Assembly (NCBI RefSeq): GCF_025264645.1
Contig: NZ_CP073696.1
Location: forward strand, 3,286,001-3,350,000
Direction: 5' to 3'
Source: Edaphobacter lichenicola
Lineage (GTDB): Bacteria; Acidobacteriota; Terriglobia; Terriglobales; Acidobacteriaceae
Length of the DNA stretch: 64,000 nt
How positions within the stretch are numbered: position 1 is the first letter of the stretch; every line of letters begins with the position of its first letter. The notes below the pieces were generated by a model. The model made no database searches, was not told the origin of the DNA, and saw nothing but the letters and a program-made list of their open reading frames with translations. The translations under genes were made by a program, and so were the position numbers. Shown one piece after another: positions 1 to 10,591 of this stretch.

Positions 1-2400
1 TCACCCGACACCACCAATCAGAGTAACCAGCCACTGGCGGCCGAGGAACTGCGCAAGATAGACGCTTACTGGCGAGCTTGCAACTACCTTTGCGTGGGGA
101 TGTTGTACTTGCGCGCCAATCCTCTGCTGCGTGAGCCGCTGAAGCCGGAGCACATCAAGAACCGCCTGCTCGGACATTGGGGATCGGACCCTGGGCAGAC
201 GTTCACCTGGGTGCACTTGAACCGCTTGATCAAGAAATACGACCTGGATCTGATCTATCTTTCCGGGCCAGGGCATGGGGCGCCTGCTACTTTGTCGAAT
301 AGTTATCTTGAGGGCGTTTATTCGGAGGTCTATCCGGATAAGAGTGAAGATATTGTGGGGATGCAGAAGTTCTTCAAGCAGTTTTCGTTTCCGGGTGGAA
401 TTGGGAGTCACTGCACGCCGGAGACGCCGGGCTCGATCCATGAGGGCGGCGAGCTTGGGTATAGCTTGTCACATGGATTTGGCGCGGCTTTCGATAATCC
501 TGATCTGATCGTGACGGTAGTGGTGGGAGATGGTGAAGCGGAGACGGGGCCGATGGCTACTTCGTGGCACTCGAACAAGTTTCTTAATCCGGTGCGTGAT
601 GGAGCGGTGCTACCAATACTGCACCTGAACGGTTACAAAATTGCGAATCCTACGGTGTTGGCGCGTATTACTCCGGAAGAGTTGGAGTGGATGTTCAAAG
701 GGTATGGATGGACTCCTTACTTTGTCGAGGGAGACGACCCGGCAACGATGCATCAACTGATGGCGAAGGTGATGGAGGATTGCGTGAAGGAGATTCGCGC
801 GATTCAGCAGAAGGCCCGGAGTGCGCCAGCGGGAACGGAGCCGGAGCGGCCACGGTGGCCGATGATTGTACTGCGATCGCCGAAGGGATGGACGTGTCCG
901 AAGGAGATTGATGGGCACAAGCTGGAGGGGTCGTGGCGCGCGCACCAGATGCCGATTCTTGATCCGGTGACGAATCCGAAGCACTTGAAGCTGGTTGAGA
1001 AGTGGATGCGGAGCTATAAGCCTGAGGAGCTGTTTGATGAGTCGGGCAAGTTGATTGCTGAGCTGAGAGAGATGGCGCCGGTGGGTCAGCGGAGGATTAC
1101 TGCGAATCCACATGCGAATGGCGGGCTGCTGCGCAAGCCGATGGAGCTGCCGGACTTTCGCGACTATGCGGTGAAGGTCACGAAGCCGGGACAGATCGAG
1201 GTTTCACCAACCGATGTCTTGGCGCACTTTCTGCGCGATGCGATGCGTATGAACATGACGAGCTTCCGTGTGTTCGGTCCGGATGAGACAGCTTCGAATA
1301 AGTTGCAAGCTATCTACGAAGGCAGCCACGGGAAGACTTGGATGGCGAAGCTGCTGCCCGAGGATGCTGATGGTGGGGATCTGGCTCGTGATGGCCGGGT
1401 GATGGAGATTCTCAGCGAGCACACGCTCGAAGGATGGTTTGAAGGCTATGTGCTGACCGGGAGACATGGGTTCTTTTCTACCTACGAATCGTTCGTGCAC
1501 ATCATCGACTCCATGTTCAACCAGCATGCGAAGTGGCTAGAGAAGAGCAAGCTTGAGTTGCGATGGAGAGCGCCAATCTCGTCGATTAATTTGCTGATCA
1601 CGTCGCTGGTCTGGCGACAAGACCATAACGGATTTACGCATCAGGATCCTGGGTTTCTCGATGTCGTGACGAATAAGAGCCCGGAGGTGACGCGGATTTA
1701 TCTACCGCCGGATGCGAACTGCCTGCTGAGCGTTGGGGATCACTGCCTGCGAAGCTCGAACTATGTGAATGTGATCGTTGCGGATAAAGCTCCACATATG
1801 CAGTATCTCGATATGGATGCCGCGGTGATACATTGCACGAAGGGGATCGGGATATGGGATTTCGCGAGCAATGATGCGGGTGACGAGCCGGATGTTGTGA
1901 TGGCCTGCGCGGGAGACATTCCGACTGAAGAGGCACTGGCGGCCGTGGCGATTCTGCGAGAGCGGTGCGCGGATCTGAAGATTCGATTTGTGAATGTGGT
2001 AGATCTGTTTCGCCTGATGCCCGAGACGGAGCATCCTCATGGTCTGTCGGAGAAGGAGTTTGACAGCCTGTTTACGAAGAACAAGCCGGTGATCTTCAAC
2101 TTCCATGCGTACCCGTCGCTGGTCCATAAGCTGACTTACAAGCGGACGAACCATGAGAACTTCCACGTTCGCGGATATAAGGAGAAAGGGAACATTAATA
2201 CGCCGCTGGAGCTAGCGATTTTGAACCAGATTGACCGGTTCGATCTGGCGATTGATGTGATCGACCGCGTGCCCCGGCTACAACTGACAGCAGCCCACAC
2301 GAAGGAATGGCTCAAGGGAAAGATTATCGAGAGTATCAACTACGCCCACGAGAACGGCATCGACAGCAAGGAGATTCGCGAGTGGAAGTGGCCCCTTTAG
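1..2400 (+). CDS. xfp: Phosphoketolase (xylulose-5-P/fructose-6-P), 5' truncated by the window edge
   Basis: The reading frame is open from base 1, so the N-terminus lies outside the window; about 799 residues are present, close to full length for the family. Phosphoketolases are cytosolic thiamine-diphosphate enzymes that split xylulose 5-phosphate or fructose 6-phosphate with phosphate, giving acetyl phosphate plus glyceraldehyde 3-phosphate or erythrose 4-phosphate. Visible hallmarks are SGPGHGAPA near the start, the cofactor motif GDGEAETG, and FGPDETASN in the central part. Acetate kinase is the usual downstream partner of this shunt but does not follow here. The gene ends convergently with the efflux operon and shares a terminator with it. 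Confidence in the family is very high; the preferred substrate cannot be read from the sequence. Confidence 0.96.
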   Translation, partial: SPDTTNQSNQPLAAEELRKIDAYWRACNYLCVGMLYLRANPLLREPLKPEHIKNRLLGHWGSDPGQTFTWVHLNRLIKKYDLDLIYLSGPGHGAPATLSNSYLEGVYSEVYPDKSEDIVGMQKFFKQFSFPGGIGSHCTPETPGSIHEGGELGYSLSHGFGAAFDNPDLIVTVVVGDGEAETGPMATSWHSNKFLNPVRDGAVLPILHLNGYKIANPTVLARITPEELEWMFKGYGWTPYFVEGDDPATMHQLMAKVMEDCVKEIRAIQQKARSAPAGTEPERPRWPMIVLRSPKGWTCPKEIDGHKLEGSWRAHQMPILDPVTNPKHLKLVEKWMRSYKPEELFDESGKLIAELREMAPVGQRRITANPHANGGLLRKPMELPDFRDYAVKVTKPGQIEVSPTDVLAHFLRDAMRMNMTSFRVFGPDETASNKLQAIYEGSHGKTWMAKLLPEDADGGDLARDGRVMEILSEHTLEGWFEGYVLTGRHGFFSTYESFVHIIDSMFNQHAKWLEKSKLELRWRAPISSINLLITSLVWRQDHNGFTHQDPGFLDVVTNKSPEVTRIYLPPDANCLLSVGDHCLRSSNYVNVIVADKAPHMQYLDMDAAVIHCTKGIGIWDFASNDAGDEPDVVMACAGDIPTEEALAAVAILRERCADLKIRFVNVVDLFRLMPETEHPHGLSEKEFDSLFTKNKPVIFNFHAYPSLVHKLTYKRTNHENFHVRGYKEKGNINTPLELAILNQIDRFDLAIDVIDRVPRLQLTAAHTKEWLKGKIIESINYAHENGIDSKEIREWKWPL

Positions 2401-2436
2401 ACTCACGTAGATCTGCGCACTCGTCAGTGCAACACA

Positions 2437-2469
2437 AACGACGAACGGGAACCTCCCGCTCGTCGTTTT
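2437..2469. terminator. Probable bidirectional intrinsic terminator
   Basis: Arms AACGACGAACGGG and CCCGCTCGTCGTT (one mismatch) enclose a 5-nt loop, with a T run on the plus-strand exit and A residues on the other side. It lies between the convergent phosphoketolase and outer-membrane lipoprotein genes, so it can serve both. Confidence 0.75.
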
Positions 2470-2497
2470 ACTTCGTGAATGCATCGGTGAGACTTGC

Positions 2498-3931
2498 TTA
2501 GTTCGGCGGAAGTTGCGTAGCGCTCCATCCACCGCCAAGTGCCATCTGTAGCTGTGCGCTGGCTACAATCCGCCGCGACACCAGGGATGCCGCTTCTCTT
2601 TCATCGGTCAATTCAATGGTTTGGTTCGTCAACACCTCAAGATAGGGTGCCAGTCCGCGCTTGTAGCGAAGCGTCGAGAGTTCTGTACTCAACTTCGCCG
2701 CGTCCACTGCTCTTCCCTGCACTGCGGCCTCCTGCTCCAACACCCGCAGCGCCGAAAGCTGATCTTCTACATCGCGAAATGCAGAGAGCACCTGCTCCCG
2801 GTAGAGTGCTGTAGCCTGCTCTCGCTGCGCAACAGCGAAGTCCATCTGAGCCCTTCTGCGTCCCGCATCGAACAGAACTTCAGTCGCCGAGGGTCCGGCA
2901 TTCCATTGTGTACTGCCAGTACTGAAGAGGTTGCTGATCTGGGAGCTCTGGACGCCGCCGCCGGCACCAAGAAAAACATTTGGGTAGTACGCAGACTTCG
3001 CAACACCAATCAGCGCGTTGGCTGACGCAACCCGGCGCTCCGCCGCGGCAATGTCCGGCCGACGCTCCAGCAGTTGAGATGGAATGCCCGTCGGGATGCT
3101 GGGCGGATCACCTGCAATTGGGTGCTCGGCAATATGAAATCCTGTGGCAGGCACGCCTACCAGTACCGCAATCGCGTGTTCGAACTGTTCGCGCTGCACC
3201 TCAAGATCGATGAGTTGCGCGCGAGTCTCTTCCAGCTGAGCCTTGGCCTGCTGCACATCGCTGTCCGAGCTCAAGCCTCCTTTCAGCCGATCTTCCGTGA
3301 GTTGGAGAGCCTGGGTGAATGCATCGATCGTGCTGCGAAGAAGTTGTGCCTGCAGGTCGATCCCACGCACTTGAAAGAAGGTCACCGCGAGCAGTCCTTG
3401 CAGACTCAAGCGCGTGTTAGCAAGGTCCGCCGAGGTAGCTTGCGCGTTCGCCGCACTTGACTCAATCTGCCTGCGAACTCCACCCCACAGATCCGGCTCC
3501 CACGAGATGTTCAGAGGAATCAAAAAATCCCAATAGGAAGTTGCGGATGGCCTCAGCGGCGCGTTAAGTGAAGTGCCGTTACGGCTTGCGCCTGCGCCAA
3601 CCGAAACCGTCGGATAGAGAGACGATTTATTCTCACGCACCAGATCATGCGCCTGCTCATAGGCATGAAGGGCGGCAGCGATATTCTGATTCGCCGTCGC
3701 GCACCGCTGTTCCAAATCGTTCAACTCAGCATCCTGAAAGACAGCCCACCACATACCGCGGTCGGCTCCATCGGCTGGCTTTGCCGTCGCCCAGTCGCCA
3801 TTGTGGCCGTCGTCGCTGAATGCAGGAGGAGCCGGCATGGCGGGAACCTTGTAGTTCGGCCCTACCTTGCAACCGCTGAGTGCCAACACACTCAGCAGAG
3901 CTCCTGTAACAGCTGCGTTGCGAGTCTTCAT
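2498..3931 (-). CDS. RND efflux outer-membrane lipoprotein (NodT/OprM type)
   Basis: This 477-residue protein is the outer-membrane channel of a tripartite RND pump, joining the periplasmic adaptor to form an exit duct. The N-terminus is a lipoprotein signal: a short basic start, a hydrophobic run and the lipobox LSGC, with Cys20 as the predicted acylated residue, followed by KVGPNYKVP, typical of this family. Two internally similar alpha-helical OEP halves follow, including the usual RPDIAAAERRVASANA segment. The length is normal. Its ATG overlaps the stop of the adaptor gene by 4 bp (ATGA), so it is the last gene of the tetR-pump-adaptor-channel operon. The substrate is unknown. Confidence 0.93.
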   Translation of the reverse strand: MKTRNAAVTGALLSVLALSGCKVGPNYKVPAMPAPPAFSDDGHNGDWATAKPADGADRGMWWAVFQDAELNDLEQRCATANQNIAAALHAYEQAHDLVRENKSSLYPTVSVGAGASRNGTSLNAPLRPSATSYWDFLIPLNISWEPDLWGGVRRQIESSAANAQATSADLANTRLSLQGLLAVTFFQVRGIDLQAQLLRSTIDAFTQALQLTEDRLKGGLSSDSDVQQAKAQLEETRAQLIDLEVQREQFEHAIAVLVGVPATGFHIAEHPIAGDPPSIPTGIPSQLLERRPDIAAAERRVASANALIGVAKSAYYPNVFLGAGGGVQSSQISNLFSTGSTQWNAGPSATEVLFDAGRRRAQMDFAVAQREQATALYREQVLSAFRDVEDQLSALRVLEQEAAVQGRAVDAAKLSTELSTLRYKRGLAPYLEVLTNQTIELTDEREAASLVSRRIVASAQLQMALGGGWSATQLPPN

Positions 3932-5289
3932 TGCTTCGCCTCCGGACCCTGCTTGCTCCCATTCGGCGTTACGACTCTCACCTCTTCTCCATCGGTCAGC
4001 GAATCCGGCGGATTAGCAACGATGGACTGACCTGGCTTGAGTCCTGCCAGAATCTCAACGGTCGAGCCAAAATCGCGGCCCGGAGTGACGGGCACCAGGT
4101 GAGCGTGATGATTTGAGTCCACCGTCGCGACGCGCAGCCCTTCGGGTGACAGAATCAATGCTCCGACAGGCACGATCAGTGCGGGTGCATCGCTCGAAAC
4201 GTTCAAGTGAACTTCGGTATAACTACCTGGAAGCAGTTCGCCCGATCGGTTATCGACATCCACTTCCGCAAGCAGCGTCCGGCTCGCCGGGTCGACAGCA
4301 TCCGACGAGCGCACGAGCTTGCCTTCAAAGGTGCGCCCCGGATACTGCGGCAGCGTCAACTTCGCGATCGTTCCGTTCTTTGCATCGGGCGAGTAAATCT
4401 GCGGCACGTTAATAAACACGCGGAGCGTGCGGACAGCCGATATGTCGAAGATCTCTTTGTTACCCGTGACGGTGCCGGCTCCGGCCGTCGTGGTGCTTCC
4501 CGTCGCCGAAATAAGTTGGCCGATGTCGATGTTGCGCGCCGTCACCACGCCGTCGAACGGTGCCACGATCCGCTCGAAGGAGACCAGCTCCTCCAGCCGC
4601 TGCACGTTCGCCGCAGCCGAAGAGACCTGCGTATTCCTTGCCTCCAGCGCTTGCACCGCGTTGTCAGTATCTTGCTGCGAAACCGCATTGCGACCAATCA
4701 GATCGTTGTACCGATCCGCCGTGACCTTCGCGATCCCGGCGTTGCTCTGTGCTGTGGCAAGGTCCGCCTTCGCCGATGCCAGTTGTTGATCCAGCTCCGG
4801 CGTCTCGATCACCGCAAGCAACTCGCCTTTGTGCACAGGCGTACCGATATCGTGATACCAAGCCTTCACATATCCGGTCGTCCGCGCATAGATCGGAGCG
4901 AGTGTGTACGCTTGCATGTTGCCTGGCAGCACAATCTCGCGGGCACTCTTCTGCATCACCGGCTGTTCGAGCGTGACCGGTGGAGCAGACGTGTTCTCCG
5001 TGTACTTCGCAAGTTCGGCACTGACATGCTTACGGCTCAGGACGCCATAGATTCCGACGCCGATCGCCACCATCAATAAAATCGCAACAACGGTAAGCAA
5101 CGATCCACGAGAGACTTGCTGCGGTTCGTGCTTCCCCTCGTTAGGACTGTGCCCGGCTGCCTGCGTTGTCACTCTGCCTCCATCCTGATTTGGCCGTGCT
5201 GCGTTCTGTTCGTTCGCGCTCATCGAGCTCTCCCTATCCCTGCCATCCGCATTGCTTCCGGTGCGCTCTGGTCGCTTGTCCTGGCTCAT
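3928..5289 (-). CDS. RND efflux periplasmic adaptor (HlyD/MFP family)
   Basis: This 453-residue membrane-fusion protein bridges the inner-membrane pump and the outer-membrane channel. A hydrophilic N-terminal stretch of about 60 residues precedes one transmembrane anchor (about 61-84), then the lipoyl/biotinyl-like half motifs, a coiled-coil hairpin (about 170-240) and beta-barrel domains. The hydrophilic leader is longer than usual; Met23 (base 5223) is an alternative start that would shorten it. The ATG overlaps the pump stop codon by 4 bp and the stop overlaps the lipoprotein start by 4 bp, which suggests translational coupling. The family call is firm; the transported compound is not known. 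Confidence 0.92.
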   Translation of the reverse strand: MSQDKRPERTGSNADGRDRESSMSANEQNAARPNQDGGRVTTQAAGHSPNEGKHEPQQVSRGSLLTVVAILLMVAIGVGIYGVLSRKHVSAELAKYTENTSAPPVTLEQPVMQKSAREIVLPGNMQAYTLAPIYARTTGYVKAWYHDIGTPVHKGELLAVIETPELDQQLASAKADLATAQSNAGIAKVTADRYNDLIGRNAVSQQDTDNAVQALEARNTQVSSAAANVQRLEELVSFERIVAPFDGVVTARNIDIGQLISATGSTTTAGAGTVTGNKEIFDISAVRTLRVFINVPQIYSPDAKNGTIAKLTLPQYPGRTFEGKLVRSSDAVDPASRTLLAEVDVDNRSGELLPGSYTEVHLNVSSDAPALIVPVGALILSPEGLRVATVDSNHHAHLVPVTPGRDFGSTVEILAGLKPGQSIVANPPDSLTDGEEVRVVTPNGSKQGPEAKQ

Positions 5290-8200
5290 ATGCGCTCCTC
5301 TTCCTCGTTATCGGTCAGCTCTTCTACCATCGGTCGATCATTGCGATGCATGAAGGAGAAAAAGACAGGAACGAACGTCAATGTACCAAAGGTCGCCAGC
5401 ATGAGACCTCCGATGACAGCGCGGCCGAGCGGCGCATTCTGCTCGCCACCGTCACCCAGTCCGAGCGCCATCGGAACCATGCCGATGATCATCGCCAGTG
5501 CCGTCATAATGACAGGACGAAACCGTGTAAAGCCGGCTGTGAGTGCTGCCTCGGTGGCGTTCAACCCCAGCTCCATCTGTTCCTTTGCAAAACTGACGAC
5601 CAGAATTGAGTTCGCCGTCGCCACACCCACGCACATAATCGCGCCCGTCAATGCAGGTACACTGATGTGCGTTCCCGTAAGGAACAGCAACCAGACAATT
5701 CCTGCCAATGCTCCGGGAAGCGCCGCAATAATAATGAACGGATCGAGCCAGCTCTGAAAGTTCACCACGATGAGCGCGTAGACCAACACGATCGAGAACA
5801 GCAATCCGTACACCAGTCCGGTAAAGGAGGTGTGCATCGTCTGGATCTGCCCGCGCACATAGATCTCTGTACCGCGCGGCAACTTGCCCTTGGTGTCCTT
5901 TACCAGTTGTTCCACTTTGGTTGATACGCTGGCGAGGTCAGTCCCTTCGACCGCACCATAGATATCAATGACAGGCCTGGCGTTATAGTGACTCACCGTA
6001 CCCTGTTCGGAGCCCCTGGTGATCGACGCGAGATTTCCGAGAATCTGCGGCTGCTGTGTCGAGCCATTCGTCGCAATCGGAAAGTTTTGCAGCTGTTGCA
6101 GTGTCTGCACGTTGTATTGCTGCGTCTGCACCGCTACGTTGTAACTGACGTGATTTTGCGGATTGAGGTAGAACGTCGGGTTGGTCTGGAAGCTGCCGCT
6201 AAGGCTGGTCAACACACTCACCGCGACATCTCGCTGGCTGTAGCCAACCTGCTGAGCACGAGTACGATCAACATCGATCGTCCAGGTCGGCAGGTTGAAC
6301 GGCTGCTGGATCCGCAGGTCGGTCGTTCCGGGAATGTGGCTGATCTGTTCCATCATCTTCTCTGCAACGGCGCGATTCTGCGTGAGCTGCTGGCCGACTA
6401 ACTGCACGTCGATCTGGGCCGGTAGACCGAAGTTCAAGATCTGGCTCACCATGTCGGTCGGCAGATAGTAGAACTCCGTGCCCGGAAACTCCTGCGTGAG
6501 CTTATCGCGCAGCTCATGCGTGTACTCCGCAGTCGGTCGATGTTTTTCAGCCAGCGTGACCAGAATATCCGCGTCCGCCGTCCCCACTGGTGCTGAGTTC
6601 GAGTAAGACAGGTTAAGGCCCGAGTACGGAATACCAATGTTATCGATGATCGTGCCAAGTTGTGCCTGCGGAATCTCTCGTCGGATCACATCCTCAATCT
6701 GATCGCAGAGGCGCGCAGTGTCTTCAATTCGCGTGCCGGTCTTCGCGCGAACGTGCAGCTTGAACTGACCACCATCGACCGAGGGGAAGAAGTCCTGCCC
6801 AAGCCACGGATAAAGGAGTACGAGCGATGCGATCCAGAAAGCCACAATCGAAAACAGGAACCCAAGCCGAAACTCCAGGCAGAAGGTCAACAGACCGCGG
6901 TACCAGGTACGCAGCTTTTCAAAATAACGCTCAAAGATGACTTGAAACCGGACAAACGGGTTGCGGCTCGTGTGTGTCGACTGGTCGTGATCCGGATCGT
7001 GTGGCTTCAGCAAATACTTCGCCATCGTCGGAACGATGGTCCGCGAAAGAAAGTAAGACGCAAGCATCGCAAATACGACCGCTTCTGCCAGGGGAACGAA
7101 CAGGTATCGTGCAACGCCGCCAAGGAAGAACATCGGCACAAACACGATGCAGATCGAGATCGTCGAAACGAAGGCAGGCACCGCAATCTGCGCAGCTCCA
7201 TCCAGGATCGCTTGTTCGACCTCCTTCCCTTCCTCCAGGTTGCGATTGATGTTTTCAATCTCGACCGTTGCGTCGTCGACAAGGATGCCGACCGCCAGCG
7301 CCAATCCGCCAAGCGTCATAATGTTGATCGTCTCGCCAAGTGCAGCCAGCATGAGCAGCGAGCAGATGACTGACAATGGAATCGAGACGGCGATAATGAT
7401 CGTCGAACGCCAGCTACCAAGGAAGATAAGAATCATCGCAGCGGTCAGACATGCAGCGATTAACGCCTCGCGGACAACGCCACTAATGGCTCCTTTAACA
7501 AAGACCGATTGATCGGCGATGGGTTGTATCTTGAGCGCCGGTGGCAACTGGGCGGAAATCAGCGGCAGTTGTGCGCGAACGTCTGAGATGATGTTTAGCG
7601 TCGAAGCATTGCCCGTCTTCTGAATCGTCATCAGCGAAGCGCGCTGCCCATCCACGCGCACAATATTCGTCTGAGGCGGAAACCCATCGCGAACATTCCC
7701 AATGTCGCGGATGTAAACGGTCGCACCATTCACGGTCTTGATCGGCAGATTATTCAGCCCTGCGATCGAACTCGGCGCGCTGTTGGTCTCCACTTGGTAA
7801 TCGATGTGGCCGATCTTCATATCGCCGGCAGGCAGAATAATGTTCTGGGTTGAAACGGTATTAACGATGTCGGAGGCGGAGAGCCCATAGGCTTGTAGCT
7901 TCTGCGTATCGACGTCAACCTGTATCTGCCGCTGCTTGCCGCCATAAGGGAACGGCGTCGAGGCGCCCTGAACCGTCGCAAGTTGGGTGCGGATGAAGTT
8001 CGCGCCAAAGTCATACAGTTGCTGCTCGCTGAGGCCCTGTCCGGAGAGTCCAAGCTGCAGGACCGGCACGCTCGAAGCGCTGTACTGAATAACAAGGGGC
8101 GGCTGCGTTCCCTGAGGATATTGCCGCAGCGCTGTCTGCGCGATAGCCGTAACCTGCGCAACGGCCTGGGAGATCTGCACCGACGGGCGGAAGAAGATCT

Positions 8201-8477
8201 TCACCACCGAGACACCGCTCAGCGTCTGAGACTCCGTATGCTCGATGTCATTAACAGTAGTCGTCAGGTTCCGCTCAAACGGCAGAACAATTCGATCCGT
8301 GAGCTGCTCGGGCGACAACCCAGCGTAGTTCCACACCACCGATACCACCGGAATATCAATATTCGGAAAGATATCCACCGGTGTCCGCAGCATAACCACA
8401 GGCCCGATAATAAAGAGCAACAGCGACAAGACGACAAATGTGTAAGGTCTCTTAAGTGCGAGACGTACGATCCACAT
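5286..8477 (-). CDS. RND multidrug efflux transporter, HAE1-type inner-membrane pump
   Basis: This 1063-residue protein has full-length AcrB/MexB-type architecture: TM1 at the N-terminus (FVVLSLLLFIIGPVVMLRTP), a large periplasmic porter domain, six TM helices, a second periplasmic loop and the final TM bundle. The proton-relay pair is visible in TM4 as VGILVDDATVEIENI (Asp about 399-400). It exports hydrophobic or amphiphilic compounds by proton antiport. A good ribosome-binding site (AAGGAG) precedes the ATG, and the adaptor gene overlaps its stop by 4 bp. The gene follows its TetR regulator by about 160 bp on the same strand. HAE1 rather than heavy-metal type is inferred from the relay motif and overall sequence. 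Confidence 0.95.
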   Translation of the reverse strand: MWIVRLALKRPYTFVVLSLLLFIIGPVVMLRTPVDIFPNIDIPVVSVVWNYAGLSPEQLTDRIVLPFERNLTTTVNDIEHTESQTLSGVSVVKIFFRPSVQISQAVAQVTAIAQTALRQYPQGTQPPLVIQYSASSVPVLQLGLSGQGLSEQQLYDFGANFIRTQLATVQGASTPFPYGGKQRQIQVDVDTQKLQAYGLSASDIVNTVSTQNIILPAGDMKIGHIDYQVETNSAPSSIAGLNNLPIKTVNGATVYIRDIGNVRDGFPPQTNIVRVDGQRASLMTIQKTGNASTLNIISDVRAQLPLISAQLPPALKIQPIADQSVFVKGAISGVVREALIAACLTAAMILIFLGSWRSTIIIAVSIPLSVICSLLMLAALGETINIMTLGGLALAVGILVDDATVEIENINRNLEEGKEVEQAILDGAAQIAVPAFVSTISICIVFVPMFFLGGVARYLFVPLAEAVVFAMLASYFLSRTIVPTMAKYLLKPHDPDHDQSTHTSRNPFVRFQVIFERYFEKLRTWYRGLLTFCLEFRLGFLFSIVAFWIASLVLLYPWLGQDFFPSVDGGQFKLHVRAKTGTRIEDTARLCDQIEDVIRREIPQAQLGTIIDNIGIPYSGLNLSYSNSAPVGTADADILVTLAEKHRPTAEYTHELRDKLTQEFPGTEFYYLPTDMVSQILNFGLPAQIDVQLVGQQLTQNRAVAEKMMEQISHIPGTTDLRIQQPFNLPTWTIDVDRTRAQQVGYSQRDVAVSVLTSLSGSFQTNPTFYLNPQNHVSYNVAVQTQQYNVQTLQQLQNFPIATNGSTQQPQILGNLASITRGSEQGTVSHYNARPVIDIYGAVEGTDLASVSTKVEQLVKDTKGKLPRGTEIYVRGQIQTMHTSFTGLVYGLLFSIVLVYALIVVNFQSWLDPFIIIAALPGALAGIVWLLFLTGTHISVPALTGAIMCVGVATANSILVVSFAKEQMELGLNATEAALTAGFTRFRPVIMTALAMIIGMVPMALGLGDGGEQNAPLGRAVIGGLMLATFGTLTFVPVFFSFMHRNDRPMVEELTDNEEEERI

Positions 8478-8638
8478 TAAAACTCCTTTGGCTGGCCCGG
8501 CTCCTGATACATCTTGGACGATTCGAGGCGCTTTGTGGACTCAGAAACATACAGGACGACTGCAAGGCGATACTAAACCGAACGTCTAGAAAATATGATG
8601 ACACGAAGCTTCTGCCGGACTCAAAGATATGTGCTCGC

Positions 8639-9298
8639 TCACCTTGAGCCTCTCCCGTTGGCCTTCTCCTTTTTTTCGCCAAGACGATTCGCACGCCTCA
8701 ACCCACAGAACGCCGTCTTTACGATCGCCTCAGCATCGCTATCGCTCATCGAACCGTGGCCGGCGAGCAACCGGAAGATCATCGGCCCATAGATCAAATC
8801 CAGAACAATCTCGACATCAATTTTTTCGCCGATCTCCCCACGCTCCACCCCCCGTCGCCACATCACGCGGGCGATATCGCGCCTCGGGTAGAGAAAACGT
8901 TCACGAAACAGCGCCAGAAAACCAGCATCGCTTTGGCCCTCGGCAATAAACTGGCAAAAAAGCCGACCAAGCGACGAAGTGTAGAACGCATTCACAGACT
9001 GCAGTTGCAGGATAAAGTCCGTCTCCGCCGATCCTGTGTCGGGCGCTGAGACACGCTCCGTCATTCCGGCAAGATAGGCCTCCAGCGCGACAAGGCTTTT
9101 GTTCGGCCACCACTTGTAGATCGTCGCTTTACTGACCCCAGCTCGTTTCGCAATCGCATCCGCCGTCACCTTGCGCAGCGGCTTCCGCTCCAGCAACTGA
9201 AGCGTAGCCTTCAGAATTGCGGTCTTTGCCTCAATGCTGCGGTGTCGGCCGCGGGCTTTTCGCTCTTCCACAAACCCCGACTCTTGCAGTGACTGCAT
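8639..9298 (-). CDS. TetR-family regulator of the RND operon
   Basis: About 219 residues from the ATG at 9298. An N-terminal TetR helix-turn-helix is evident in AIAKRAGVSKATIYKWWPNK, with a ligand-binding C-terminal domain behind it. The frame stays open to 9595, but the extra residues look non-coding, and the ATG at 9298 has a GGGAG Shine-Dalgarno about 7 nt upstream, so the shorter start is chosen. It lies directly upstream of the efflux genes in the same direction. A perfect palindrome sits just upstream of its start, consistent with autorepression and control of the downstream pump, probably relieved by pump substrates. The regulatory link is inferred from position. Confidence 0.9.
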   Translation of the reverse strand: MQSLQESGFVEERKARGRHRSIEAKTAILKATLQLLERKPLRKVTADAIAKRAGVSKATIYKWWPNKSLVALEAYLAGMTERVSAPDTGSAETDFILQLQSVNAFYTSSLGRLFCQFIAEGQSDAGFLALFRERFLYPRRDIARVMWRRGVERGEIGEKIDVEIVLDLIYGPMIFRLLAGHGSMSDSDAEAIVKTAFCGLRRANRLGEKKEKANGRGSR

Positions 9299-9315
9299 CC
9301 GCCGACTCCCAAGAA

Positions 9316-9332
9316 GGTCTGTTGTACAGACC
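9316..9332. promoter_or_regulatory. Palindromic operator upstream of tetR
   Basis: GGTCTGT-TGT-ACAGACC is a perfect inverted repeat with 7-bp arms and a 3-bp centre, beginning 18 bp upstream of the tetR ATG. This is a typical place for a TetR autoregulatory site. I saw no second copy in the tetR-pump gap (8478-8638). The rest of the gene-free stretch 9333-9604 shows nothing I can name. Confidence 0.65.
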
Positions 9333-9604
9333 GCTCCAAACACAACCTGATCCTCGACGTCCCCAAGACGAAGACAAATCAGAGTTCTCAATACAATTGT
9401 AAACTGCCCGTTCAGTAATGGAAAATGGTCGATCAAAATCCAGCTGACAAAATCGACATAACATTCGACGAAAAGGACTTGAACTTTCGACTTCCCATTC
9501 GGTATTCGCGAAACAGCAGACAGAAAGATGGCGCCATCATCCTGACTGGCGCCGTCCCCCTCGCGGTTCTTGGCGATGCAACAACCTGTCGCCACGCGAA
9601 AAAC

Positions 9605-9907
9605 CTAAGCCTTACCCCGCATCTTCGCCGCCCACCACCGCGACCCCACCAGCAGAAATCGCCAGTCCTTCAGAAACTCCGGCGGTTTGCCCTCAATCGC
9701 ATGCCCAAGAAACTGCAGTGCCCAACCGAAGCAGAACAGTCCTACTCCGATCCACAGCAGACGGTGCCACACGCTCGCAGCCACCAGCACCGGCAGCGAC
9801 AGCATGATAATCGGTATCCCGAACGTATGCGTCAGCCGATTCAGCGGGTGCTGATGGCTCTCCGAATACTCCGCAATCCAGCTATCCCAACTCCGTCCGC
9901 CAAGCAT
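9605..9907 (-). CDS. DUF962 / Mpo1-like membrane protein
   Basis: About 100 residues from the ATG at 9907; a longer frame to 9979 exists, but its arginine-rich leader is not family-like. The N-terminus WDSWIAEYSESHQHPLNRLTH carries the conserved His/Asn residues of the YGL010w/DUF962 family, two hydrophobic segments follow, and the second motif FLGHAIEGKPPEF holds another conserved His. Yeast Mpo1 in this family is an Fe(II)-dependent dioxygenase that alpha-oxidises 2-hydroxy fatty acids. The histidines needed for iron appear to be present, but a bacterial substrate cannot be assigned. Neighbours give no pathway context. Confidence 0.8.
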   Translation of the reverse strand: MLGGRSWDSWIAEYSESHQHPLNRLTHTFGIPIIMLSLPVLVAASVWHRLLWIGVGLFCFGWALQFLGHAIEGKPPEFLKDWRFLLVGSRWWAAKMRGKA

Positions 9908-10023
9908 GGCCGGAATCCTACTCCTCCCTCTTCTCCGGTCGCAACCCCCAAAGATTCCCAAGCGGCTTTTCCCGCGCAATCGCCGTCAAACCAATCACAT
10001 TCGCTCGCAGGTACCTTGAAGCG

Positions 10024-10545
10024 ATGCAATCGAATGCGGGAGCCGTCATCAACATGAACAAAGAGTGGATCGCCAGCCTCACCCAGGACATAAAACAAAA
10101 GGGCCACGAAGCAGCAGAAGAGTACGGCAGATCGCAACATCGCGCCGCCATCGTCACCGCGGAGAGCAGACCATTCTTCGCTGCCTTCGCAACCTGTCTG
10201 GAAGAGGACCTCAACGAGATCAGGCGTCAACTACAAGGTGACGTCACCGCCTCAGACACCACCTTCAAAACCAGCAGCCCGTCCGAGATAAAACTGACTC
10301 GCAGCCGATTTCCCTGGTTTGACGCAGACATTACCCATCGCGACTCCACCATGGTACTCGACTACGCCAAGGGTCTCGGCGTCGCCGGCGACCCGACCCT
10401 CGACCGCAAGTCTTCCCACTTCGACTTCCACGTCGACACCGATGACACCCTCTCTATCAAAGAGTCCTTTGGTGACGACCCCAAACAATTCCATGAGCCC
10501 GCCCAGCTCGCGAGGCACATCATCCAACTTTTATTCGAGGTCTAG
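10024..10545 (+). CDS. Hypothetical cytosolic protein
   Basis: I do not recognise the family. The 173-residue product has no signal peptide or membrane segment. It is acidic and polar, with an amphipathic helical N-terminal half (about residues 12-75) and a C-terminal half rich in short beta-like segments. Met11 (base 10054) is an alternative start. The codon pattern looks coding, and the gene ends 46 bp before the convergent membrane gene, which supports a real gene. No partner or function can be inferred. Confidence 0.65.
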   Translation: MQSNAGAVINMNKEWIASLTQDIKQKGHEAAEEYGRSQHRAAIVTAESRPFFAAFATCLEEDLNEIRRQLQGDVTASDTTFKTSSPSEIKLTRSRFPWFDADITHRDSTMVLDYAKGLGVAGDPTLDRKSSHFDFHVDTDDTLSIKESFGDDPKQFHEPAQLARHIIQLLFEV

Positions 10546-10591
10546 CCGATCATTCCTGCGAAGCGCGCGAATCCTACCATCGAGTCGCAGA

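Noticed and set aside
9425..10057. Long open frame on the plus strand opposite the Mpo1-like gene
   Set aside because: Low-complexity basic composition, antisense to a recognisable family member, and no ribosome-binding site.
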